Shown here piece by piece: positions 11,001-22,679 of a stretch of DNA of 64,000 nucleotides (the stretch's first letter is position 1; each line of letters starts with the position of its first letter). Source of the stretch: Macrostomum hystrix (Eukaryota > Platyhelminthes > Macrostomidae); assembly GCA_950097015.1 (NCBI GenBank), contig CATNEN010000038.1, forward strand, positions 4,075,001 through 4,139,000, in the 5' to 3' direction. Under the pieces are notes generated by a model, which saw only the letters and a list, made by a program, of their open reading frames with translations, searched no databases and was not told where the DNA came from. The translations under genes were made by a program, and so were the position numbers.

Positions 11001-14000
11001 ATCTCGTGTCGATGATCGAAGTCGGGATTGTAGATGTCCGAGTCCAGGCTGGCCATGCAGGAGATCTCGTTGCCGATTGGCTGGTAACGCCTGGTGAGGA
11101 GGCGGGCGCGGATCTTGGTGATGGTGACCGTGTCGGGCAGGAAGCGGCAGCCGTCCATGTACAAATCGAACCCGTCCGACGCGTGGTACGGATCCAACGG
11201 CGGACGGCGGCGCTCCAGTGGGATCCACGACAGTGGCGGCGGCTGGTCCTCTTGGCCTGCATTAGGGGTAGATTTTCAAGGTAGCTTCATCGTATACTTC
11301 GGGTAGATTTTGAGTTAGATTCAGGGTAACTTTCAGGGTAGATTCGAATTTATTTTCTGAGCGTATTTCGGGGTAGATATTTAGTGGATTTCGGGTAGAT
11401 TTTGGGGGTAGATTAGGTGTATATTTTGGATTAGAATTCGGGGTAAATTTCGTGGTAAATTTCGGGGTAGATTCAGGGGAGATTTCGGGTAGATTTCGGG
11501 GTAGGTTTCAGAGTTGTGTTAGGGGTATAATGTGGCAGTTTCGGAGTTGATTCGGTGTTAGATTTTGTGGCAGATTCAGCATCGGTTTCTGTGTAGATTT
11601 AGGCACAGTCTGATTAGATATGGCTTTTATTGAGATGGCTGATAGTACGGGGATTTGATATGGGATACATAGCCTAGATTGGACTAGCAATAGTTAGTAC
11701 AGATTAGGTGCAAGCCGGGGACTCTCAGGGTGACTTGAGTATATCCTAGCCCTTGAGAGTTCGCGACTAACCCTCGTCTGAGTCGTCAGACGGAGTGAGC
11801 GACCTCGCCCTCTGGTAGGGGTGGAAGATGTGCAGCCGCACCGTGGCCCGGCCGTATCGTCGGTAGCCGACTGGCGCCCAGCCGTGCTCGAAGGCCACCC
11901 GCTGCGGGTCGATCACGGGCGGCTCAAACAGCGGCAGCTCGTGGGTGCCCTTGTTGACGCGGACCAGACGGAGGTCGTTGCGCGAGTTGGCGTAGCGGCC
12001 GTGCATTGAGGTCCGGTTCACCCGGGGCACCACCAGCGGCATGGCGGCCCAGGCCACGACATTGTCGTCCGACAGAGTCACCGTCGGCGGCTTCACTACC
12101 AACGGATTGTCTGGATCGAAGTCCTCGGAGTCGGCGGCGGCCTTGCCCTCAAGTTTGGACCGCAGCACAGTCTCCTGGGGCTGCAGGTAGAAGCGCACAA
12201 TGAGAACCATGTCCACTGAGAGTTCCACATCGTAGAAAGTGGCCTCCTGCTGACCGAAGACGTGGTAGGCGCTCTTGAAGTTGGATCGCACTGCCGAGGT
12301 CGAAGCGGTGACGGGAGCGTTGGAGGCGGAGACAACCTGGCCGTCGCTGGCGTAGTAGGCCGACAGGCGGAGCTTGGCGATGCCCGGCTCTGCGTGCTTC
12401 ACCCGGTCGACTTGAAAGCCGAGGATGCGCTCGGCCCGGGTCAGGTCATCGGTGTCCTGCCTGTGGAGTTGGCAGTTCAGTGACATTTACTGCTTGCTTA
12501 CTCGTAAGACCAACAACCTTTAAAAGTTTGAGTTCAGTTAGGAGTCCAAAGCTCTACCAACAGGACTCAAAATACATCAAAATACAAATACCAAAATCAA
12601 TGTTTCAACGTAAGTAAGCACTGACGAATGAAAAAACACAATGATGAGCGTACGAAAACTGTAGGGAACGTACGGACACAATGTTGAACATACGAAAACT
12701 GTAGGGAACGTACGGACACAATGATGAACATACGAAAACTGTAGGGAACGTACAGACACAATGATGAACATAAGAAAACTGTAGGGAACGTACAGACACA
12801 ATGATGAACATAATAAAACTGTAGGGAACGTACGGACACAATGATGAACGTACGAAAACTGTAGGGAACGTACAGACACAATGATGAGGGTACGAAAACC
12901 GTAGGGAACGTACAGACACAATGATGAGCGAACGAAAGCCGGAGCATATACACTGAACCGTTTCAATCTACTCGTACCGACGTCATTTATATGAACAAAT
13001 AATTTTTCATTCAAAAAATAACTTAATGTACAAAAAAGGCCTTTCACTTACAATTCCTCTAGCTCAGCATCTAGATCCTCTTCGTTGTCATCACTTTTGT
13101 CATCACGCTCAGCAGTCGGCGTGCTCCGCTGCGACACTGGCGGCGAAGGCGCAATCGGCGCCGCTGCCGCGATCGCAGCCGCCGCGCCAGTCAAGCCGCT
13201 GCCAGCGCCACCGCCGCTGCCAATGCCTGTGGTTCCTGGAGCAGCCTGGGCCAGCAAGAGAGTCCGGGCATTGCCCGCCTGCCTACCGTGAGCCGTGGGA
13301 AACGAGTACAGATTCGTGTTGCTAGGCTGTGGAATAAACGCGTCCTGGGCCGGCCCATCTCTGCGGGTAGAAACGTTAAAATATAACCAGTACTTGAATT
13401 ATAATCCAAAAAAGCACTGAAGACACTCCACAAGCAGCTCTGAAGACACTCCACAAGCAGCTCTGAAGACACTCCACAAGCAGCTCTGAAGGCACTCCAC
13501 AAACAGCACTGAAGGCACTCCACAAACAGCACTGAAGGCACTCCACAAACAGCACTGAAGGCACGCCACAAACAGCACTGAAGGCACTCCACAAACAGCA
13601 CTGAAGGCACTCCACAAACAGCACTGAAGGCACTCCACAAACAGCACTGAAGACACTCCACAAGCAGCTCTGAAGACACTCCACAAACAGCACTGAAGAC
13701 ACTCCACAAACAGCACTGAAGGCACTCCACAAACAGCACTGAAGGCACTCCACAAACAGCACTGAAAGCACGCCACAAACAGCACTGAAGGCACGCCACA
13801 AACAGCACTGAAGGCACGCCACAAACAGCACTGAAGGCACTCTACAAACAGCACTGAAGACACGCCGCCACTATCAGCTTCAAAGCCAACCTGGCGTTCG
13901 CCACACGGACGTGAAGGATTGCGTTGCCCCACTGAGGAACGCTGTTGAGCTGGGCCGGCCCAGCGTCTGGCTTGATCGGCAGGATGCGCAGCGGCAGCTT

Positions 14001-17000
14001 GAACCGGCCCGAGACCAGCCTGCGCTCATTGTCGAACAGGCCCAGCCGGGTCCAGGCCCGCGAGAACAGATGCCGGCTGGAGGTCTCGCGGCACTGCAGC
14101 TCCAGCACGGCGCCCATGCCGGGCAGGGGGCTGGCCCGGGGCACCGGCTGCTTGTGGGCCAGCAGGGCGTAGGTGACGCCGCTGTCAACCGCCTCTCCGC
14201 GAATGTCTTCGGTTCTGACCAGCGGATGAACGGCCGGCTCACCGAGTTCCTGCGTTGAAAGTGAACATCAGGTGAGTCTAAGAGGTGAGAATACGCTTGT
14301 AGTTATTGCAGGAGGGCCTTGGGTACTGGCTCATTATTTGGTGACAGCGGACAGTGGGCAACCAGCGAGAAGGCAATTCTGCCCTTTCCGCTGACTCCTG
14401 AGCACACAGGCACACAGGGGGTGTACATCTGCCACGACCTTCTGATCGTCATTCAGAGCACACTCTTACGCTCGTAATGTGCCCTGAATTGTTGGTCTTC
14501 AAATGCCTCATATATGGCGCGAAAAGCCCATTTATACGATTGCCACTCACCGCAGTAATCTGCAGTGCAGGTAACAATCGTGCGTTCTCACCTGGTTACC
14601 CGCGTGCAGACTCAGAATGAGTCGCACTGCATTCACGTGAATGTCCAGACCGGTGATAAAGTCCATGTAGAGAATAAACCCCTGGCTGGGATCGTAGAAG
14701 GTTGGCGCCAGCGGGTCCTGACGCAGCTCCGGTGGCGGCTGAGCCACTGGCTGGTAGAACTTCACGTCCTTGTACACTGGCTCGTCAAGGACGACGAGGT
14801 CCGCCAGTTCTTTCTTAGCTGGCGAAGCTGCTGCAGCCGCAGCCGCAGTTGCTGCCGTGGGTGGCGCCTGAAAAATTGAACAAAACGAAAGTCAGATTTC
14901 CTCACAGATCCTTGGTTTTCCTATACGACGTTATCGAATGCTTAGTTTAAGTCGTAAAAACCCGGAAGAAAAAATTGGCACGTATTCAAATTTGATTTTG
15001 ATATTGTGATAGCGCGAAAATTCTAGTTGCACGGCAACACTGTTGCGAGAATATCATAGAAAAGCATGCCATGTTTCATGCCTCCTGTATGCCGTCAGGC
15101 AAAGCAGAACCGAATAAATAAGCGGAAGAAAATAAGAGAAGAAGACAGCTTCACATCCAGTGTGCATATTTGCCGCATAACTTCTGCAGTGCAGTACAAA
15201 TACATATAGTACTTCCAGTAGAGCGTAGAGTATAGCGTAGTGACAGTGAATAAATAAATACTTTGTGAAGAACAGTTAAGATAAGCGCACAGCGAACATT
15301 CTGTTCTCCCATTGTAAACACAAACCTGGCTGATTTTATTTTCTGAAAAATGAGTTTTATGGATTATCATAGAGAAACAATTGTCAAACTGTCGGTAGCA
15401 ATACTGCATGTTTATTCTAATACTGTATCAGAAATGTGATAGCCAACCAATTTTCAAGCAATGTCTCCTAGCAACGCTTAATCAAGCAAGTAATTTAGCA
15501 GTGCCCTCTGAATGTCAGAAAGTTTATTTTCTCACAATTGCATTCTTTAATAGACTTTTTAATTAATAGGCATTTCTCTCAACAGTAGTATTAGTAGTAG
15601 TATCAGACTGATTTTCGTAAAAGTCCACCACTTGTATCAAATTTTCCACCCTTTACGATGAGCTAACTTTCAAAGCCGACCCAGTCAGCATGTTCGAGAT
15701 ATTCAGTGAGTATTTTCTAAGACCCTGGTGACAAGAACAACAAACAGTTGCTGCCTGACAGTCCGACGAGAATCCTTAAATATCCCCACGATGCCAATTT
15801 TTCTGATTCTGGAAGTTTTTACATCGGATAGAGCGAATTTTTTTACTCGTGATCTTGATTTCCATGGTGATTGGTTGATTATTTGGGGAAAACCACTCCC
15901 TGTTGTCTTTCTATTGCCAAGTGGACAATAAGCGGCTCACCTCAGCAGCGCCGGCTCCGGCTCTGTCGCCGACTACTGATGGCGAAGCCCTGGACGCCGC
16001 TCGACGCAGTCCATTGTTGGACCGCCGTCCGAACGGTTGTTGAGTCTGGCGCCACGGCTGGAACTCCGGCAGCTGGCGCGGAGTTGCGGCTGCCGCCGCC
16101 GCTGATGCCGCAGCTGGGGGCTGAAAACCGAACGGCGGCGCCGCGGCGCCTCCGGAGCCACCGAAACCGACGCCGAAGCTGCGCGCCGAGTCAGCGGCAG
16201 CTGCGGCGGCTCCCGAGTTGGCGAATGCTGGACCAGGATGGTTCGAATGGATTGCTAGTCTATCACATAAAATGGATTGCTAGTCTATCCTATTGAATGG
16301 ACTACTAGTCTATCCCATAAAATGGATTGCTAGTCTATCCCATTGAATGGGTTGCTAGTCTATCCCAATGAATGGATTGCTAGTCTATCCCATTGAATGG
16401 ATTGCTAGTCTATCCCATTGAATGGATTGCTAGTCTATCCCATAAAATGGATTGCAAGTCTATCCCATTGAATGGATTGCTAGTCTATCCCATAAAATGG
16501 ATTGCTAGTCTATCACATAAAATGGATTGCTAGTCTATCCCATTGAATGGATTGCTAGTCTATCCCATAAAATGGATTGCTAGTCTATCCCAAAAAATGG
16601 ATTGCTAGTCTATCCCATAAAATGGATTGCTAGTCTATCCCATAAAATGGATTGCTAGTCTATCCCATAAAATGGATTGCTAGTCTATCCCATAAAATGG
16701 ATTGCTAGTCTATCCCATAAAATGGATTGCTAGTCTATCCCATAAAAATGGATTGCTAGTCTATCCCACTGAATGGATTGCTAGTCTATACCACTGAATG
16801 GATTGCTAGTCTATCCCATAAAATGGATTGCTAGTCTAGAACATTGAATGGATTGCTAGTCTATCCCATAAAATGGATTGCTAGACTATCCCATAAAAAT
16901 GGATTGCTAGTCTATTCCATTGAATGGATTGCTAGTCTATACCATTGAATGGATTGCTAGTCTATCCCATAAAATGGATTGCTAGACTATACCATAAAAT

Positions 17001-20000
17001 GGATTGCTAGTCTATCACATAAAATGGATTGCTAGTCTATCACATAAAATGTATTGCTAGTCTATCCCATTGAATGGATTGCTAGTCTATCACATAAAAT
17101 GGATTGCTAGTCTATCACATAAAATAGATTGCTAGTCTATCACATAAAATGGATTGCTAGTCTATCACATAAAATGTATTGCTAGTCTATCCCATTGAAT
17201 GGATTGCTAGTCTATCACATAAAATGGATTGCTAGTCTATCACATAAAATGGATTGCTAGTCTATCACATAAAATGGATTGCTAGTCTATCCTATTGAAT
17301 GGACTACTAGTCTATCCCATAAAATGGATTGCTAGTCTATCCCATTGAATGGGTTGCTAGTCTATCCCATAAAATGGATTGCTAGACTATACCATTGAAT
17401 GGATTGCTAGACTATACCATTGAATGGATTGCTAGTCTATCCCGTAAAATGGATTGCTAGACTATACCATTGAATGGATTGCTAGTCTATCACATAAAAT
17501 GGATTGCTAGTCTATCACATAAAATGGATTGCTAGTCTATCCTATTGAATGGACTACTAGTCTATCCCATAAAATGGATTGCTAGTCTATCCCATTGAAT
17601 GGGTTGCTAGTCTATCCCATAAAATGGATTGCTAGACTATACCATTGAATGGATTGCTAGACTATACCATTGAATGGGTTGCTAGTCTATCCCATAAAAT
17701 GGATTGCTAGACTATCCCATAAAAATGGATTGCTAGTCTATTCCATTGAATGGATTGCTAGTCTATACCATTGAATGGATTGCTAGTCTATCCCATAAAA
17801 TGGATTGCTAGTCTAGACCAAGAGGGGAATATAACGAATTTAAGACGATCGATGCACCAGACTGGAGAGTCCCTGACGGCTTATCTAGCAGTTGTTACGT
17901 CATCGTCAGCCGGACCGCTCACCTCGCATCACCTCCCGATTTCGCTCCTGCAGCGCCTGTAAATCTTCGTAGAGTCGGCGATTCTCCGCGTCCAGGAGAG
18001 CCGCCTGGCGGCGCTTCTGGGCCTCTTAAAAATGAACAAAGAAGGTCGGAAAGATAGCCGCCATATCTAAGAAAAAATCTAACGAATATATGGACAGAAT
18101 TAGTAGCTGTGGGGTAATTAATAGAATTAAAAAACTTTGGGGTTAATTAAATAACTTTGAGGATAATTAAGTAAAAAGATGATAGTTTAGTATTGTAGTA
18201 AAAATGTGAATAATATAGTAGTTGTGTGTTAAATATAGTAACTATGGTGACACTTTAGTAACTTCCGGGATATAGAGATAACTCAGTAACTCAGTACCTT
18301 AGTATACTCAAATGAAATGATTTCGGGCTGAGGGATTGCGCTTGTAAAAGCTCATGCTTAAAACAACTGTTGCTACAGTCAGTTTGTTCTAAGAAAGGTA
18401 ATCCTAGGAACAAATCACATTTATCCTTCTTAAAGTGACAGAGAAGGTCATTTTATCTGCGGCTCACCCTCCTTCTCGCGTCTCCAGGGCTGTCGGTCGT
18501 TTTTAATCCTCTCCAACTCCAGCGCCTCGTTCATCATGTCCGTCATGCGCTTCAGCGTCTGGGCGTCCGCACCGCCGTTGGCTATGTAGAACTGGCGCAG
18601 CGAGGAAATCTCATTCAGGATGGACTCGGCGTGGTAGGAGGTGCTGAGTTTGAGAGTTAGGCAGTTAGAAATCAATCAGATTATAATAAAAATCCATCTA
18701 GCCCAGCTGGGCCTGATGTACAGCCGCAGCTATTCAAAGGACCACTAGTACTTAGCAGGAGGTAACGCTTGGCTTTCCTGGAAATTTTTTCTGACAAATC
18801 GATGGACTTAGTTGTCTGCGACAATCCCATTTTCCTTGATTCAGTTCATGCACTGCACAACCGGACTCAACAAGAACAAATAAAATCACGCAGAAAGATT
18901 CGAACCTGGGCTGTTTGGACAGCTGCGCCCCCACCAGAGCCTCCTGCACAGCCCGGTTTGCCCTATCGACATCGTCTGCCCGCTCCTCCAGTCGCGCCGC
19001 CGCGTCCAGCTGGCGCCGAAGCCCGCGCGCGCTGCTGTCTGCCGCAGCCGCCTGACGCCGGTCAATCCGGTCCGCCAGCTCGGCGACTCGCGCCTTCTCA
19101 CCCGTGGCCAGCTCCTCCAGGCGCCGGTTGAGCGCCAGCCGCTGCTGCTCCAGCACCTGGCGCCGACGCTGCAGAGCCTGCGGCAGAGGGGCGGCGAATA
19201 CTGGCGGCAATCAGCTAAACAGGGACCAGAAGAACATCAGACCAGAGTTCATTGAGCTCATTGGAGCAAGACAGCCAAATATTTGGCTAATATTTGGGCT
19301 AAAACACGTGCTAAAATTGTTCGCTCTATCCGATGAAACAACTTCCAGAATCACAGAACATCGGCATCGTCGAGATGTTCAAAGATTCTCGTCGGGGTTG
19401 ACTGGCGGCAAAAAACCACAAAAATAGGCAAAAATTTCTGCATACAAAATTTTTTCATGTAATCATGTTGGCTACTATTGCTGACGACATTGTGTTGATT
19501 ATATTGGAAATTTTGAAACGAGTTGTCCTTGTCACCAGGGTCTTCGACAAGAATGGCTGAATATCTCCATGATGCTTGTTCGTATAGCTTGGAAAGTTAG
19601 TTCATCGTAAAGGACGAAAAATGGTGATTCCGATGGTGGACTTTCAAGAAAATCGGTCATTCAGTTTAGGAGCTACAACTGGCGATAAACTTCCGTGGTC
19701 TTTTCCAGGGATAAAAATAGCGTGGTGTATAAACTATTTTAACACTGTTAACAAACCCGCACAAATTTTTACGAAACTCGTGTTGATAACATACGAGCGT
19801 GTTCGTCTATGGGTTTTGTGAGTTAGAGAAAAGTGCTTTCTGTTCTAAAGGATCACTTAAAAAATAGAATTTGTGTTTAAACCAAGTGCGTGAATTATTC
19901 TAAATCTATGCATATAATAATTTTCCCCATAGGGTAAGACCACGGGTAAATTTCAAATACCCACTGCCTATGTCACAATAGGTTCCAAATTTTTACCTAT

Positions 20001-20641
20001 TTTTGTGGTTTTTGCCTCCAGACACCCCTATGAGAATCGTTGAATATGTCGACGATGTCGATGTTTTATGATTCTGGAAGCTGTTTCATCGGATAAAGTG
20101 GAAACTTTGTGTCCGTGCTCTGGATTTCCATGCGATTGGTTGAATGTTGTTGGAGATACAGAAAAAGGATAAATTTTGGTATTTGAAATACCCCGTCTGT
20201 GGTCTTCCTACTGCTAAAGAAGTTCCCGAAACACCCAAGGGCCCTCCCGCCGTACTCAATCGGAGAGAAAGAGCAATACAAGCGGATGCTCTACTGAGCA
20301 CAGTGGAATCCTGGCCTGACCTGCAGGTCGGAGCGCAGCTGCGGCTCCCGCGCCCGCTGCCGCTCGCGTCGTCGCGCATTGAAATCTCGCGCGTCCGAGC
20401 CGGCAGGCAGCGACACCTCCGAGGCCCGACTGGCAGCGCGTTGCGATGCGCCGCCGTCGCGGGCCGCATCAGCCGCTGCCGCCTCGGCCATGGCCATCTC
20501 GGAGGCCGCTCGTCGGCCGCTGATGTTTCTCAAGCTGCGCAGGATCTGCGCCTCCTCGGCTTCGCGAAGTTCGCGCAGCTCCCGCCGTCGGCGCTTCATT
20601 GCCTCGAGCTGGGCAGCCAGGGCGGCGTCAGCGTCTGTCAT
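8019..20641 (-). CDS. CCDC17: CCDC17-like coiled-coil protein with long C2-like C-terminal half
   Basis: Fourteen exons, complement: 20321..20641, 18906..19177, 18468..18643, 17923..18024, 15941..16227, 14592..14867, 13864..14249, 13052..13360, 11772..12460, 10841..11256, 10410..10619, 9778..10272, 8677..9198, 8019..8060. Phases agree at every junction and total exactly 4503 nt (1500 aa). Residues 1-290 are charged Glu/Arg/Ala coiled coil. Residues 290-400 are an Ala/Gly/Pro linker. Residues 387-620 match the C-terminal part of vertebrate CCDC17: a YDP..GF(x)YMDF segment, then SLGLFD-like WTRLGLFDNERRLVSGR, LPLRILPI and QLNSVPQ. Beyond this, residues 710-1500 carry more blocks built on GFxLxxDGC (DGFDLYMDGC, HHGFKLIVDGC), probably repeated C2-like domains. 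Human CCDC17 is about 620 aa, so this protein is much longer. The function is unknown here; CCDC17 is linked to ciliated cells. The donor at 13863 is weak; the last exon is 42 nt. Confidence 0.85.
8207..8610. repeat. 19-bp pyrimidine-rich minisatellite, last intron of CCDC17-like gene
   Basis: About 20 copies of CTCTACTTCCCCTTCTCCA with C/T variants and a decayed 3' end. Because 19 is not a multiple of three, all plus-strand frames stay open and give meaningless Pro/Leu/Ser ORFs. On the gene's strand it is a purine tract. Confidence 0.95.
9240..9690. repeat. Degenerate minisatellite of about 25-27 bp, intron of CCDC17-like gene
   Basis: Variants of GATGGTTGCTAGGGTA with GGTTTCA repeat about 16 times. 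Higher-order duplication is visible, because GGGGCCATTAGAGCCGG appears twice and a block with CTATGTGATAGATTACG appears twice. Confidence 0.9.
10630..10800. repeat. Short imperfect tandem repeat, intron of CCDC17-like gene
   Basis: About five units share GTCTTTGTT, TTAAGATGTCTTCAA and GAGTCTGAGGA. Lengths vary (about 25-45 bp) because partial units are nested. Confidence 0.85.
11265..11600. repeat. Degenerate GGGGTAGATTTCG-type repeat, intron
   Basis: Irregularly spaced copies of GGGTAGATTTCGGG and variants fill the intron between exons 9 and 10 of the CCDC17-like gene. Unit length is not constant, which suggests an old array. Confidence 0.8.
12610..12940. repeat. 40-bp minisatellite, about 8 copies, intron of CCDC17-like gene
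   Basis: Units contain GAAAACTGTAGGGAACGTAC and ACACAATGATGAAC, with few substitutions. Spurious minus-strand ORFs rich in Val/Cys/Ser arise from it. Confidence 0.95.
13408..13863. repeat. 23-bp minisatellite, about 19 copies, abutting an exon donor
   Basis: Units are GGCACTCCACAAACAGCACT plus GAA, with interspersed variants (AGACACTCC, AAGCAGCTC, GCACGCC). The array begins right at the 3' edge of exon 7 of the CCDC17-like gene on the minus strand. Long minus-strand ORFs through it are artefacts of a unit without stops. Confidence 0.95.
14327..14500 (-). mobile_element. Dispersed SINE-like element body, intronic copy
   Basis: This stretch matches the reverse complement of about 48930-49125 in order: ATTTGGTGACA, CAGCGAG(G)AAG, CAATTCTGCCCTT, GCTGACTCCTGAGCACACA, GTGTACATCTGCC and GATCGTCA. 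No tRNA-like head is attached here. It sits between exons 6 and 7 of the CCDC17-like gene. Confidence 0.75.
15600..15935. mobile_element. Copy of dispersed repeat family A, intronic
   Basis: It shares with the 19.3-20.3 kb element, in reverse order, AAAGTCCACCA, TTTACGATGA(G/A)CTAAC, CCCTGGTGACAAG, GATTCTGGAAG, ATCGGATAGAGCGAA and GATTTCCATG(G/C). It ends next to exon 5 of the CCDC17-like gene. It has no coding capacity and is probably a non-autonomous element. Confidence 0.65.
16240..17815. repeat. 25-bp minisatellite, about 63 copies, with higher-order structure
   Basis: The unit is GGATTGCTAGTCTATCCCAT plus AAAAT or TGAAT. The two endings alternate irregularly. A multi-unit block containing CCTATTGAATGGACTACTAG occurs at 16290, 17291 and 17541; the last two are exactly 250 bp (10 units) apart with the same variants around them, which shows segmental duplication inside the array. 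It fills the intron between exons 4 and 5 of the CCDC17-like gene. Confidence 0.97.
18030..18330. other. AT-rich intron with short TTAATTAA-type repeats
   Basis: The intron between exons 3 and 4 of the CCDC17-like gene. Phrases such as GGGTTAATTAA and TTTAGTA recur, but no clean unit is seen. Confidence 0.4.
19320..20095. mobile_element. Inverted-repeat (foldback/MITE-like) element in intron 1 of CCDC17-like gene
   Basis: The left arm, about 19327-19440, and the right arm, about 19983-20095, are inverted copies. Left CTATCCGATGAAACAACTTC, ACATCGGCATCGTCGA and AACCACAAAAATAGGCAAAA match the reverse complement of the right arm in order (ATAAAACATCGACATCGTCG; ACCACAAAAATAGGTAAAAA). The spacer of about 540 bp has no transposase. 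Related pieces lie at 15.6-15.9 kb, in 20.1-20.26 kb and at 40.0-40.3 kb. Confidence 0.75.
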
Positions 20642-22679
20642 GGTCTAAACTGCTGAGGCAAGTGTGTGGAAAAAGAGATTTGTATTGATTTTATATTTAT
20701 TCTTTGTATATTTGAGATTGGGTCAAATGTGAATAAAATTAGTTTCGTACAAAACCACAAAATTCTTGATTATGCCTAGTAAATGTACATTTTTGCAAAA
20801 GATTCTATGCTTAAGAATTAAAAAAAACTTTAGGGTACACTTAAAAAATATATCCGTCCTTACGAATACAAATGTTCATTACTTGTTTTTCTAAAGCATA
20901 AGCATTTTATTGCAAAAAACTAAATAAGGTATACATTAAGCAAAATTTTAACTGCATAGCCATAGTTTTTTTATCAGTTAAACTGTGTAGTACTAATTAA
21001 AATCTAGACATACCAACATAACTTTCACACGATTTATATCAAATGTTTAATTAGCAGTATAGTTTTATACTCCCAGTTTCAAATCACAAACTGCAAAACA
21101 ATGAAAGTGGGATATTCTCAGATATTTACATAAAGATTTATTTGATAGCAAAATTTGAAATGCCATAATACAATAATTGCATACAAGTAATGTATAGGAA
21201 AGGCGAAACGAATTTGAATAGTAAGAAAAAAGTAGTGAATCAAAAACTCCTAAAAATCTATCTACGAAAAAAGAAGCAAAAAAACATAAAAATAAATTTG
21301 TTACCTCTCGCTTCTGCTTATTAGCAAGGACAAGGAAAACTTTAGAAAGTGTCACAAGACACTGACCGACCTGTCAAATTTCCTTAACAACAAAAAAGCA
21401 AATTATCATATACGGAGTTCAAACAACCGTATTGATGTATTTACGTCCAAAAAACTAAACTTTGAAAAAATGCTATAACAGACTGATATTTTAAAACTAC
21501 GCAGATGTTACCACGTTAAAAAATGTAGGTATGTGTATGCTAAATAACAACTTAATAACGTGTAACCAATTATTATTCGTAATTTGCTTACAAAACTGCT
21601 CTTATATTTTAAAATTATAGAAAAAGCTATGAAGTTTTTGACACAAAAAAGTGAATAGCGAAACTTTGTTATACCAAGGAAATAACATCGCGATGTTTGC
21701 ATGAATATGTTCGCAAGCGAGGTATATGAATTCGGAAGAAATATGTTATTATTGTCGACAATGCATGGAAAATTTTACTCATTGTCAATGTTGGGCCTTT
21801 AATTCTTGCCTGTACTAAGCGCTAGCTGGTAAATTTGAATTGCTTTTATGTCATGAAATAAGCAAATGCCCATATATCATCAGTACGTACAACGCGTTCT
21901 TAGCTTTTTTCATGCCGTAACTTAGTTTGAGGCATTTAATTGAGGATATTAAATATAAGAATATGAACGTAAAACTAATAAAACTATATGCTGAACCAGC
22001 AGCCTTCGAACTGCGGCGTATTTACCGTTATATTTTCTAATGCCGCATACAATGAGCCCTGAGATTACAAGACTATACATACATATTTATTATATTAATT
22101 CGTCCTTATACACACCATGCCCCATACCAGGTAAGCTATTTATGGGTCATCGTCTTCTTTAATTTTATTACAGGACTTTTGTTTACATTTCAGGGCTCGT
22201 ATAGTTATAATTTTGTAGATCGATCAGATTTGAGCCTTGGCTCACAAAAACTATAGTACAAAAATAGGGAGCCTCCTGGCTATGCGCCCCAGTCTATGCG
22301 CACAGGTGTACGTGCCCACTAGATGCGCTTTCTGACTAATACGCTCATTTATATGCTCAGATTGTGGCTAAATTTTTCAATATTAAAGAAGAGACAAACA
22401 ATTGCATAAATTGGTTGTTCCACATTATTAAAAAGTATTTTTATAGAAAATCTTGTCGAGTTAATGAGAATGCACGCGGTTGATAGACGGAAGCCATCTA
22501 ATATAAGAAATTGAAACGATGACAGTGATCAGATTATAACAATTGAAGTTCAGTTAAGGTTCTGTTTTTTATTGAAACTGCATCAATCAGCATATTAAAA
22601 AATCGGCGAGTTTCTTTAAGTTACTTGTTGAGCTAGATTGGCTCATACAGTGGGCCGTCAGTAAAAAATGTTTCAGAAC
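20642..22679. other. Intergenic, AT-rich, no gene seen
   Basis: This lies between the start of the CCDC17-like gene and the end of the Gln-rich gene. ORFs here are short and biased to Phe/Lys/Asn/Tyr as expected by chance. No tandem repeat was noticed. An acceptor-like CAG ends 8 nt before the CCDC17-like ATG (20649). Confidence 0.6.

Noticed and set aside
13376-13932. Cys/Val-rich minus-strand ORFs of 150-200 codons
   Set aside because: They are read from a 23-bp minisatellite that is open in all minus frames and is bounded by well-phased exons.
8019-20641. A nephrocystin-4-like identity for the large minus-strand gene
   Set aside because: The domain order and the SGRFKLPLR / LNSVPQ signature fit CCDC17 instead.
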